DNA of 64,000 nucleotides from Adiantum capillus-veneris (lineage: Eukaryota > Streptophyta > Polypodiopsida > Polypodiales > Pteridaceae), in assembly GCA_014529385.2 (NCBI GenBank), contig CM043942.1:27643469-27707468 (forward strand), given 5' to 3'. Within the stretch, counting starts at the first letter, position 1. The number at the start of each line of letters is the position of its first letter. The notes below the pieces were generated by a model that was not told where the DNA came from, searched no databases, and saw only the letters and a program-made list of their open reading frames with translations. Made by a program: the position numbers and the translations under genes. Positions 1 through 10,281 of the stretch are shown here, one piece after another.

Positions 1-337
1 ACCAAGATACAATCCAAAGTTCCTGTGTTCTGGTGCTTGAACTTTTTGAGTGATGTTTCAAGTGCAGTTCACCAAAATTGCTCTAACTTTTGATAGACAA
101 CTCCAAATTGAGTCAAGTATAGCCAGGAAGAAAGCTTGCAAAAATTTTCCTAAGTTTCCTAGATCCAAAATTTTAGGGTACCCAAAACTAGTTTCCAAAA
201 ACCAAAAAAGCCACAAATTCTTGACTTTTGAAAGACCTGATCAGGGGCAGCTGATCAGGGGCAGCAAGGGATAAGTTGCACTAAGCCAAAGTGGGATTGT
301 CAAGGACTATCTTGAGACTTTTGAGAGAGCCTTAACC
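1..337 (+). other. Leader of Ty3-like element A, no gene
   Basis: This AT-rich stretch has only a short chance ORF (50-274). It lies directly before the first coding segment of element A and shares phrases such as 'aattgagtcaag' with the leader of the related minus-strand element B (about 33.05 kb). I read it as the 5' untranslated internal region. The LTR and primer-binding site lie before the window. Confidence 0.4.
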
Positions 338-759
338 ATGGCAAATCATCCACCACCAGGGTTTTCTACTCCACTCAAAGACATGAAAAACGCAACAAAC
401 ACTGCAATGCCTTCAACAATAGGATTGGGAGAATACCTAGAGGAGAGGCATCCTCTGATCAACAAACCAAATGTGAGATTCATTAAAGCCAATGAAGCCA
501 TGAGAGTGCTTATAGATTATGCTCATCAGGGCATATATAGATTCACAAACGGGGACCAATACATTTCTATAGGTGTTTAGAACCCAATGCTGGAGAGTTG
601 ACCACCCATAAGAATCTCTATGCATTCACGTATACAGATGTCCATGAGGTTCAAGTTTTGATGGTAGATAAGTATGGGAGAGAGTACAAACTTGTTGATC
701 CAATTGACTTAGAACGATACACATATAGGGGTACTCTGATCTCTACTTACTTTCAGTAA
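338..759 (+). pseudogene. N-terminal domain of element A gag polyprotein, frameshifted
   Basis: An ORF starts at ATG 338 and runs 80 residues to a stop at 580. Homology-like reading then continues in another frame from about 574 to the stop at 757-759, so one frameshift sits near 565-575. The end of the second frame (VDPIDLERYTYRGTLIS) matches in pattern the segment of element B on the minus strand at 32.15-32.45 kb (TPEEVEQTKYQGYYIRDWI). Both elements therefore carry an extra domain of about 140-200 residues upstream of the usual gag core. I do not recognise this domain. It belongs to a degenerate retroelement, not a host gene. Confidence 0.5.
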
Positions 760-765
760 AAAATT

Positions 766-1554
766 ATGCCAGAACATGCAACGAAGAGGATTCCATCAAG
801 ATTTTCTCTAAGACTAGAGGAGAGGACGAGAGACATCTTTCCAAGAGACCACAAATTGGTTAGATTGGTGACTCAACCACAATGCTTAATACCATATCAA
901 GTGGCTCAATGTGTCAAGATAAAGTACAGTGGGTCAAGGGATCCATATGCTCATGTCTCACTCTTCAAACAAGTTTTGAGAGCTGAACAGATTGCAGATT
1001 TCCATACTCAGTATGAGGGATTTGAGTTAACATTGGAAGGAACAGCCTTGACTTGGTTCCAACCATTGAATAGAGATGATTTTCCCATCATAGCACAACT
1101 CTTGCAAGAATTCACCAAGGAGTTCTCAAAAAGGAGAATCAAATACAACATGGTGTCCCACATCTACGCTTTCAAACAAAAAGCAAATAAAAAAGTGAAG
1201 GAAGCTCTGCTTTGCTTCAAACAATACATCAAGAGATGTCCTATGAGAGAGCTACTGCAAAATGAGAGATTGTCAGTTCTCTTCATAGAGGGCTTGAGTA
1301 ATGAAACTCTCAAAGAGGACCTACATTTGAAAGGATGCACGGCATTTGAGCAAGTCACTAGAGAAGCTCTATATCTAGTTGACAATTGTAAGGCCTACGG
1401 AGAGGTGACTGAAGATATAGATAACACAATTAGTAGTGCCTCATCTCCAAAGAGCGAATCAACAACAGAGAGATATGTTCCAAATCCTTGGGAACCAATC
1501 ATTGATCAAGTGGTCAAGGGGGTGATTAGAAGAATAAACCAAGGCTACATATGA
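766..1554 (+). CDS. gag: Gag core of Ty3-like element A
   Basis: An open frame of 262 residues starts at ATG 766. Residues about 55-205 have the pattern of the plant retrotransposon gag domain: a DPYAHVSLFKQVLRAE lead-in, LTLEGTALTWFQPL with the hallmark tryptophan, then an F-F-R-I-K-Y helix region and a CPMRELLQNERLSVLFIEGL segment. The corresponding part of element B (31542-31958, minus) shares most of these positions, so the two are relatives. In the family this protein forms the particle that packages element RNA. The frame is intact, but stops and shifts before and after it make the whole polyprotein non-functional. The initiating ATG may be internal to an originally longer protein. Confidence 0.75.
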   Translation: MPEHATKRIPSRFSLRLEERTRDIFPRDHKLVRLVTQPQCLIPYQVAQCVKIKYSGSRDPYAHVSLFKQVLRAEQIADFHTQYEGFELTLEGTALTWFQPLNRDDFPIIAQLLQEFTKEFSKRRIKYNMVSHIYAFKQKANKKVKEALLCFKQYIKRCPMRELLQNERLSVLFIEGLSNETLKEDLHLKGCTAFEQVTREALYLVDNCKAYGEVTEDIDNTISSASSPKSESTTERYVPNPWEPIIDQVVKGVIRRINQGYI

Positions 1555-2202
1555 AACCTGAATGTACGACAGCTTCAATTGAGGATATGTAATACGTGGA
1601 GCGGATCACCCCACTCCATGGTGTATCACTCAACCAAAGCCACAGTGTGTACTAGGGCAACAACCACCTCTTCTAAATGATGGTACAGTAGTAGCCAACT
1701 ACACTCATCCAGCAAATGTGCCACAACCCATGAAAAACCAATACTCCATGGATGCGAATACGCTCATGTTCATAGGGAATCAAGAGTATGGCTTGAAGAA
1801 CATTCTTACCAGGCAAGAACAACCATTGGCTAGATCACCAACTATGAAACAAGAATGTCCGTACTATGGTGTGGAGGTGACCATTGCGCACGAAGTTGTC
1901 CAAACAAGGATCCACAAATAGAAATATTTTTATTCTACAAACGTTGTGGAAGAGACCATCTACGCCAACACTGTGCTAAAAATCCAAACTACAAGGAGAA
2001 AGAAAGAATGAATGTTGTAGGCGTGATGCCTTCTTCAAGTGGATCTGAGGTAGAATCCAAAATTCCTTTAAAGGTGATGACTCGAGCTCAAGCTCAAGAA
2101 GCTGCCAAAAACAAACCGGTTGAGGAGGCCACATTGCCTGTTCAAACAAAAATTGGAAGCATATCGATGACAACAGGAAGAAAATCATGGAAAGCCAAAT
2201 GA
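1555..2202 (+). pseudogene. Gag zinc-knuckle region of element A
   Basis: After a degenerate Pro/Gln-rich linker (best frame 1718-1921), the frame 1855-2202 holds two damaged zinc knuckles: WCGGDHCARSCP and YKRCGRDHLRQHCAKNP. Each keeps the C..C/H/C spacing only in part. They are followed by a KVMTRAQA motif that element B also carries (KVITRAQA at about 30.64 kb, minus). This order, two knuckles then TRAQA, is a shared feature of the two elements. At least one frameshift near 1860-1920 separates the halves. The family role is nucleic-acid binding by the gag protein. Confidence 0.65.
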
Positions 2203-3191
2203 GACAAAATGAAAGCAAAAAGGCTATAAGAGAAAGATGTTTTAGAAACTAAACTAAATCAAACAAGAGAACAGCTTAAATGAGAGCAAGGAAGCAAGAA
2301 AAACGCAAAGGGATCTAAAGAGTCAAAGTCTAACTCGGGAAGTCCAGTCTTGGTGGACAAAGTCTTTGAACCTTTAGACACAATTTTGAAGGCCCAGGAG
2401 GATATGTGGCTAATGTACCCTCACCCGGGGTATGGAAATGAGAGGTTAAAGATGTGCAAGGAGCTCATCCAAGCTGCTCAAGCTCTTATGCAACCACCAG
2501 CTCCAACTGCTCCAAGGATTGAGGTGCTAATCCGCAAAAAATCGAGGAATTGGAAAGCCATGGTAATGGTATTGTAAATAGAGACCAAGAAGAGCCGGGA
2601 GTTGAGGCACCTTTAGATACAAGGGAAGTAGCCAATATCATAGATGGGGTGGGCTCACAAGCAATAATGCCAATTCCTGAAGTGGAAGAACAATGGCCAC
2701 AAGATCTGTGGGAGGATATCCAAAACAAAAAAGATGGAAGTGCAACGCTTTAGTCAGCTCCTATCACTGAGATCCACCTTGAACATGAGCTCTACCCAAA
2801 TGATATCCGATCACTGTATGGTGAGGCAGGTATGGAAATGTTAAAGACAGCAAACCTCAGTCGTTGAAGATGTTACCTTCATTCATTGGCAACCATGAAA
2901 CCAGATCAGAAGTAAAAAAAATTACCATCTCAATGGAAAGATAATCCTAAGATGATGGATAGCAAAACTCTTCATGAGCTGATGTCATCCCCTATCCGTT
3001 TTACACTAACTCTATCAGAGTTACTGCATATAAGACCTCATCTTTGGGAAGAGATGGGAAAATTTTTGGAGAAAATAGGGCTGGTAATTCTGCCACCAAT
3101 TGTTTCTCTAAAAACACTAACACTGAATAACCAAACCTCCAAACAAACTAAACATGAGCCGATACCAGTGACCCAAGGTAGGAGACTATAG
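2203..3191 (+). pseudogene. Gag C-terminal / pre-protease region of element A
   Basis: Three broken frames (2350-2577, 2550-2753, 2952-3191) line up in order with the single frame 29510-30427 of element B. They share DKVFEPLDTIL versus DKIFEPINVAL, EEQWPQDLWEDIQNKKDGSATL versus EEDWPGHLWEKVREINDGSLTL, and HELMSSPIRFTLTLSELLHIRPHLW versus a near-identical segment. Function is unknown. It lies between the zinc knuckles and the protease-like segment. Frameshifts fall near 2560 and between 2753 and 2950. Confidence 0.6.
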
Positions 3192-3769
3192 TGAAGGAGA
3201 AGAAGGAAACACAACCTTGCCTATGGAGTACAAAGAAGTAAAATTGATAGTGATATTGGATAATGGGCTGGAATTGCCATAGCCACCAAAGCAATGTGGA
3301 AAAAAATGGGGAAAGCCTGCTCTAAGGAAAACTAGAATAAATTTCAATTAGCGGATGGATACCTGGAGAGACCTATTGACATTTTAAAACAATTCATAGT
3401 AAACTCTTGCGAAATGGCATATGAACACACATTCGCTATTATGAATTTCAACGAGAGCAACAATTTCGATATCATACTGGGTATACCATTTATGCGTCAA
3501 CTCAAAATGGTACAAGATTGGGGCTATGACTACATATACCTATGACACAAGGTTGTCACTACGAAGATTAGTGTCACGGACCATAGTTATATAGATGTGA
3601 AACGAACCCCTAGAGAGGAATTAAACTCCACAATTGACCAAGAAGGAGAAATACCTGCTTGGCTACAAAACAAAGCTCACAATTGGACATGTGGAGCTTT
3701 GGGGTGTCGAAGTCTTAGAAAGGAAGATCGCATCCTAAAGCGTTCAGTGGAAGATGAAGCTTATATTAA
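3192..3769 (+). pseudogene. First retropepsin-like segment of element A
   Basis: In one frame with stops, about 3235-3560 reads as a degraded aspartic protease. It has an ILDNG start where the family has D-[ST]-G, a central QLADGYLERPI stretch, and a conserved end NFDIILGIPFMRQLKMVQDWGYDYIYL. ILG-x-P-F/W is the typical C-terminal signature of retropepsins in plant Ty3 elements. The frame then opens at 3597 (RTPREELN) and reads on until the TTAA insertion at 3766-3769. In the family the enzyme cuts the polyprotein; this copy has stop codons and a changed active-site loop. Confidence 0.55.
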
Positions 3770-5105
3770 CACTAGAATGGTAACAGGACACTTTTATGTC
3801 CTTGAACACTTTTGTGTCCTGTTAAGTGACCATTTTTCTTGAATTATTTGAAGAGTATGAAAATGAATTTCTAGGTGCTATATATCCACAAAGTTGCCTT
3901 ATGAGCTGAAAAAAACTTAGCATTTTTTTTGGAGTATCGATCTCACCATTAACCTTACTCTTGCACAACATTTTTGAACCTAAACTGTGTGAAAAAACAG
4001 GTCCTGTTTTTGGCTTTTTTTTTCAATTTTTGGCAACTATACCACTCTAAACTTTATGTTTGTGAGGTTTAGATGGTTAGAGGTTAGGCCTTCATAGTTC
4101 TCAACATGTTTTGATACTTGTAGGGAGAGCTAAGTGTTAAAATTGAAAGTTATGACCAATTTACAAGAATTGCATAATCCTGTTTTTTGGCCAAAATTAG
4201 CACTTTTATGATTTTTTTGGTGGCTTTCTTGATATCCAAATTCAATTTTGATTGTGTAAGTGTAATGAATAACATAAATCTAATTTTCCTTGAGTTTTGG
4301 AAGACCTAATATGCTATATAGCATAGTATATGATGATGGTAGAGTTTTTTGATTGCTAAAGAATACGATACATTTTAGAGTAGCAAGTATAACTTTCTCA
4401 ATATTGCTAGTTTCTTAGGCCAATTGTGTGTATTTTGTAGGTAGTAACCATATCTAATCATAGACTACAAACTTGGCTAGATATTGAGTAGTTTCTATGG
4501 GTTTCTAGAGGTCATAATGCTAAACCCAGTTTTTTCATGTTTGCTGTATTTAGCACTTTATCATTGCCCCCAAGGTTCCAATTGTAACAGATCCATTATC
4601 CTTTTGACATGCTCCATGGCTCCTTTTGAATCCAAAGGCCCAAAGGGAACTAAGAAAACATGTATATAGTATCTTTATTGAGCGTGACTATAGAAACTTT
4701 GATGATAGGTCCGCAGAATGGCAAAAATAACCTTTTTGTCCCTTTTTTTTGCCCAAAAAAAATTTAGTGAGGTAAAAGCAAACATATGTTTTGGTCACCA
4801 ACCCATTGAAGTTAACGGGGCATTTTATCTCAGGTCCTAGAAAAATCCCCACTCTTATTTATATGCAATCAACCATAAGAAATTGCTGTTTTGGGCAAAA
4901 TTCATTGGTCCATCAACTTTGGAGGCTTGTAGTGACCAAGGGATGAGAAAAATTACAAGTTTCTCATTTTTTCCATATGAGTAGTTATTGAACTATAAGC
5001 TCATGAAAGGATTTTTCAAAATGAGTGGATCTACTATGGTTTTGGAATTTTTTCCCAAAACCCTGAAAGGACACTTTTATGTCCTGTTAGGTTACCATTC
5101 TAGTG
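3770..5105. mobile_element. Non-autonomous inverted-repeat DNA transposon with TTAA flanks
   Basis: The two ends are perfect 15-bp inverted repeats: CACTAGAATGGTAAC at 3770-3784 and its complement at 5091-5105. TTAA lies immediately outside both (3766-3769 and 5106-5109). The subterminal 16-mer GGACACTTTTATGTCC occurs at 3786-3801 and again in the same orientation at 5069-5084. The 1336-bp interior is AT-rich with no convincing gene. The element sits inside the coding region of element A, and coding-like sequence resumes on the far side. TTAA duplication is characteristic of piggyBac-type transposases, whose ends (CCCTAGAAAG in the type element) are loosely similar. The CACTA beginning recalls CACTA elements, which duplicate 3 bp instead. 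Superfamily is therefore unresolved. Confidence 0.75.
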
Positions 5106-5109
5106 TTAA

Positions 5110-5959
5110 GGAACCATTCCCATAGGAGTTATTTGAACCCTTTGGATGGGATCAAATACTAGTGACTCTTGATGTCTGCGTAAATGAGGTGACCAACACC
5201 AAATTTTGTGATGAGGATGGCTATGATATAACTCCCTTATTTACGATAAAGGTGTTGAAGAAAGCTAACAAGGTTTGTGAGTGTGAAAGCAGAAAATGCC
5301 AGACAGATGGCTATATCTCCGAACATAAAGCCAAAGTGCAACTGAAGGAAGCAGAGTAACCACGAGAATATGTCATCATTGACATACCTAAAGAATCAAC
5401 AAAAGCTGTTTCAAAGAAGCTGACTCCAGAAAGAGTGCAAATGAAAGCAGATGAAGAAGCAAAGTTTCCAAGTTCATCAAATGTTCAACAAACGCAAGAT
5501 CAAAAGAAGAACAGGGACAAGGAAGAAGATCGATTGTCTCCTATGATGATCAAATTTGGCCTATGCAGAGAAATAGGACTAAAAATCACATGTTCAATTG
5601 TGATAGATCCAAAAGCAACAAAGAATCTAATGTCTTATGATATGTGGATAATGATGGGGAAGCCGCCAATCACCGAGCTAGAGGAGATAGTGTATACAAG
5701 TTCAAAAATGTCAATTCCTAGCTTTGGCATGGTAGAATCCGTACTCAAGTTGAGTACTGGGGCGTACAAGGACACTTTCCATATAATTGAATCCCATAAT
5801 ATCAAAGAGTCTCTGATCCTAACAGAAGCTGGAGGAACATCTTCTTTCAAGCACAAGGAAAATCTTCAACAACAACACCATCAAAAACCCCAAAAGCACC
5901 TCAAGTCAATGCAAAAAAGGAGCAACCAACCATCGCAAAAAAAGGTAAAGCAAAGGTAA
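5110..5959 (+). pseudogene. Second retropepsin-like ORF of element A
   Basis: One frame is open from 5162 to 5959 except for a TAA at 5357-5359, giving about 265 residues. The first part (TLDVCVNEVTNTKF, DGYDITPLFTIKVL) is unrecognised and Lys/Glu-rich. About 5590-5850 looks like another aspartic-protease fold: IVIDPKATKNLMSYDMWIMMGKPP, where the family has a D-[ST]-G-A...N...S...W pattern, followed by YKDTFHIIESHNIKESLIL. The protein ends in a Gln/His/Lys-rich tail. There is no RT motif. It is downstream of, and separate from, the first protease-like segment. Confidence 0.5.
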
Positions 5960-7078
5960 ACATTGAAGTATATCAACCTCGCAAGACAACTCTACCTTCA
6001 ACAAGCCTACATCAAACTTCCCGTGAAGACTCTACATCAAGATCCAAACCATCAACAATGCAATGGAAATCGAAACAAAAAGTCTATCAACCAAAGTTTC
6101 CATCACGCCAAATCATTAGGAAGAAGCCAAAGAGAATCAACCAAGTGTTAGTATCCAAAGAGCACATCCAATTCAAAGAGCCAGTTTGGATACATGAAGC
6201 ACAAGCTCAACCACAACAACAAAAGGTGACGGGTGGGTAGCATCAAATGAGTCAATCACTACTCAAGGCTACTTCCAAGAAAACGCTAATGTTTGGGCCA
6301 AAAGGCCTAAAGTAATAGCCTGGATCTACTCGCCTCAACCAATGTGTTCAACACAGAACAAGATACGCTATAAACGTAAGACAAACAACTCAAAAAGGAG
6401 AAAGAAAAACCAAAAAAGGCAGAAGAAAAGACCTTCCAAGCAAGAAATGTGACAAGTTTGGGTACCAAAGTCAGACCTCGACAAAGCTACCCAACACAAA
6501 CAGGTGAAGCAGTGGATGATTCCAATGAAGCTATTCAAAGCACAAGGATTTTATGAAGGTAACACTCAAATATGATTACAAAATTTGTAGCTCAATCTGG
6601 AACAACCAAGAGAAATCATGCAGCACAAGCTTCTACCCAAAGGAAAGCAATGATAACCAACAATCAACAGAAGCCAAATTCAACCAAGGCTGTTATCTCT
6701 AGATGGATACCTCATCATCAACTCCAAAATCAAGGCTTCTACAATGGAAACAATCAGTTATGGATACCGAAACCTAGTGTCCATCAAATTATAGAAGAAG
6801 GTAAAATGCCAAAGATGATCACACAAGAACCAAAAACAAGATGGGTTCCAAAATTGCTCGTGGAAACTCGATCACAAAGAACCCACACACAGATACAACC
6901 GCTTGTTATGCGAGAAAAAGCAAAGGCTACATCAGTTCCTACAAGAGCTGAACAACTTGTTTCACAAAGCAATGTGAACATACGACAAGCAAGTCAAGAG
7001 GAGCCAAAATATGCCAACCTACTTGACAAAATGGTGGCATCCAATGACCAAAACAATGGAGGAGGCTTAAATTTCTAG
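5960..7078 (+). pseudogene. Basic, repeat-containing tail of element A
   Basis: Broken frames (5963-6151, 6058-6240, then 6240-6570 with a stop, then an open frame 6572-7078 of 168 aa) share a basic Gln/Lys-rich composition and a recurring short module. Examples are QGYFQENANVW, QGFYEGNTQ and QGFYNGNNQLWIPKPS, and the W-[IV]-P motifs QVWVPKSD, SRWIPHHQ, LWIPKP and RWVPKLL. The longest frame ends at 7078 with NNGGGLNF. I do not recognise the protein. Basic character and position suggest a nucleic-acid-binding accessory region, but this is inference. Confidence 0.45.
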
Positions 7079-8344
7079 AACTTATGGAATTGGGTTTTTG
7101 GCCTTGAACATATGTCCAAGTCGCCTGGCATAAAAGTCAGAGTCGGGAAGCTAAGCCACTAAATGAGTGAGGTCTTAGTCCCAAACCTTCATGTGATAAT
7201 CTATGTGGTCTAAGCGTCTTAATTATTCTAGGTATTGCTCAAGCTGGAAGAGTTGAGCATAATTACGTTGTGTTGCTCATGCTGGTATAGGTGAGCATAA
7301 GAGTCAAAGTCATTGTAGTATAGTTGTAAGTGAAGGAGGAAATCCAAAAGACACTCACACACTCATCACAGTGAGGTATGAGTGGAGAAGCTTCTACATT
7401 GAAAACCCTTCTTGGAAACGTGGAAGCTATTGAGACGTCCTTTGATGCCACATGTGCTACATTTGTTCCTTGAAGCACCCATCAACTCCATCTCTGACAC
7501 TACATGCTTTTGTTCGATAAATTTCTTGTATGCATATAGAGTGTCCCATAATTGGCACTTGCATTAGGTACTCTTCCTTTGTTTCTCCCAAGCACTCACC
7601 TTGCATGATAGGTATTTTAAGTCCAAATGCTCAACTCCAATAAGAGCGTATACCAAAGGTAATTTTTTCCCATCGGGTTTTTTCCCTTTGGTTATCCAGG
7701 TTTTAAGACCCTAATCTAGAAACCCTCATCATCGACTTCTTGTATATATTCCTTCTACATCAACAATAAAGAAATGGCTACCCAAATCAATCGACAATGA
7801 CTTGGAGGAAAAACTACAGGTCTCCATATGCTTATCAAGAGAATCTTTTATCTCCAATGTTGACAACAAGGCTCCATCAAACAATGGCAAGTCAAAGAAT
7901 GGCCTACAACGACAAGCAATGAAAAATTCAGCAAGTGAGCTATCCACAACAACCATACATAGCTCACACAGTGCTTCAACATTGGCTATCTATTGTAGAC
8001 AACTCTAATTGCAGTGGACATGGAAAGCAAACCCATCATAAAGTCTGCACCACAAAGAGGCTCATTTCTACAAACTCAAAAACATAAAAATTCCTTCTTC
8101 ATGGTGGCCAAGATTGGCAACAAAGAGAAGACTACACAATGAGAAGAAATTTATCTCGATAATTAAAGATCAAGTCACGTATCAACAACATGGAAGATAT
8201 GAATCACTCAAGGAAGGGGGGAACGTCATCAACAACAAAGCACTTCCCAAGCTGACGTCCAACCTTGAAGACAAAGCTGAAGACAACCCTATGACAAGAT
8301 TGTAAAAGGTCGTGTCAAGGGACACTCGATTTACGAAGGGGGAA
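7079..8344 (+). other. 3' internal region of element A ending in a polypurine tract
   Basis: No coherent coding frame is visible; the short ORFs on both strands look like chance. The stretch ends with the purine run acgaagggggaa at 8333-8344, directly followed by TGTTTGAGG, the start of an LTR. This is the expected site of plus-strand priming for an LTR retrotransposon on the plus strand. Confidence 0.55.
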
Positions 8345-8850
8345 TGTTTGAGGATAGATAGAACGGATGCCCAACTGGCTGGACACGTAGCCAGACGCCA
8401 CATTTGTACTTTATTAGTTTTTTGAGCTAGTCTAGTAATACTCTGTGTAAATCTTGATTCCAGAGTAGTGGATCAATTCCTTGAGTTGTAATGCTGTAAA
8501 TGATATTTGTAAAGGTCCATGTGAGTCGTCCATTGGCCATTTAGAATGCCCTAGTTATAAAGGTCAATAACCTAAATGTGAAAGGAGGCTTATCTTTAGA
8601 CAAGAAGGGAGCCGCGAAAATGTACGCTCGAGCTACTAAGCTGCTCCAACTTGTAATCGATTTTTCTAATGATTGGGTAATACATTTTCAAATCCAAAAC
8701 TTGCAATGTGTTCCTCTCTCTTTGCTCTTTCATTCAAGTGTAAGCATTGTCAGTTTTGTTGAGATTCGTGAATACGTGTTAGTGAGCCTTAAGTGCATAT
8801 TTGAGTGCTCAAATCACTATTTTTAGTCGTTTTGACTGTAGGACAGTGTT

Positions 8851-9022
8851 TGAAAGGCCAAAGGATAGACTGGCATGTGGTTCTCCTTCCAACCCTACTT
8901 ATAGCCCTTGGCCCTGGCAAGTAGGTCCCCTTAACTCATGCCTGGCCCTCGGCTCCTAGCCGTACTGAGCCATTCAGTCTCTGGCCCTTGGCTTGCTGCC
9001 CGGTCCTACCATTGGCATGACA
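8851..9022 (-). repeat. 3' LTR of the copia-like element (172 bp)
   Basis: Reads TGTCATGCC...CCTTTCA on the minus strand. It matches 13788-13962 over almost its full length with scattered substitutions and small indels. LTRs this short are at the low end for the superfamily. Confidence 0.75.
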
Positions 9023-10008
9023 TTACTCCCCCCTTGGAGAAGCATTTTTGTCCTTGAAAACACAAGTGATGGTATCTTCATAAGAACACTAATGTTTTCC
9101 ACCGTGGCACCCCTCATGGATCCCACGGCTCGTTAGAGTGGAACCCGGTTCAGTAGGAGGCTCAATGAAATCAAGAATAACATCCTGATTTTCCAAATTG
9201 TTGTCCTTGTGCAACCGTCTTCTTTAACCAACTCATAATCAACATAGTGTGAAAACTCCATGTAGAACTCACTTGAGAATTCTAAATGAGTTATCACAAC
9301 TAAGAGGTGTCTAAATACAAACCCAGGTTTCAGACTTTCTGAAGATATTGGAATGTGCAATAAAACCTCTACTCAAGTTTCCATGAAAGTAATATGCTGA
9401 CATACGTTTCAATGGAAACCAAATCCTTGACTTGTTGTTGTTTCTTGCCAGTAGCCAACCTCATCAAAACTGACGATGAAGGGTGAGAACTTGAGAATAA
9501 CAGGCAGAGACTAAAACTAGTCGCAACATGCCTTTCATCATATGAAGCTAACTCCAAACCAGAAAGGTAATCGATCCAGTTGTGACGCCTTGTGCTAACG
9601 TATGCACTTAACATATCCTTTAGTGTGGTTTACTAACGTATGTGCATAGCATATTCTTTAGGACTAAATAGAATGCTTGTAAATTGTACATCCAACGCGG
9701 GATGAATAGCAGAGAATAAGAGTGAGGTGCTTTCCCCAATTAATTAAAGACAATCTTTTGTGATTGATGATAACCTACAACAAACCAAGTAAGGTTCCAG
9801 TCGAATACTTGATGTGAATTTGAGCGAAGTAAACTCATAGAGTATAGATCATCCAATCACAGACACCCATACTAAACCATTATCATATGTGGCCGGGTGT
9901 GAACTCATACTAAATCAGCTAGAGAGGTTGCACTTGAAGTGCAAACACTTGCAGACATAATAAAGTCCATGAATTTGCATGCCGCTCTGAACAAATCTGT
10001 GTTAAATA

Positions 10009-10281
10009 CTAGGGCCCATAACACCTAGTGTGCATGCATTTAACACAAACAAATTCGAACCGCAATTTCATGACGAGACTTGCCACGGTATCGACGTGAA
10101 AGCCGTGTAACATAAGTTGGTGGGCCATAATAGAATGTGAAAACGCAGTCACACCTAGGTACCAACTGTGAGACATTCTCATTAACATAGCATACTTGGC
10201 TATACGTAGGAACAACCATCCATTATTTGGTTGTTTCATAGCACTTGTAATCTCAACAGGTCTGTACTTAGTACCCGACAA
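10009..10281 (-). pseudogene. Possible copia RNase H remnant
   Basis: A 90-residue minus-strand ORF begins SGTKYRPVEIT and later has ALSHS-like and HGFHVDTVASLVMKLRFEFV segments. These follow the order of copia RNase H: a KYR motif near the start, then H-x-HFVR...V...IELRFV near the end. The similarity is weak and the catalytic acids cannot be assigned. Position near the 3' LTR is right for the last pol domain. The start codon is not meaningful. Confidence 0.35.

Noticed and set aside
3770-5105. CACTA (EnSpm) transposon by its first five bases
   Set aside because: CACTA elements duplicate 3 bp; here the adjacent 3-mers differ (TAA and TTA) while TTAA matches on both sides. Left unresolved rather than assigned.
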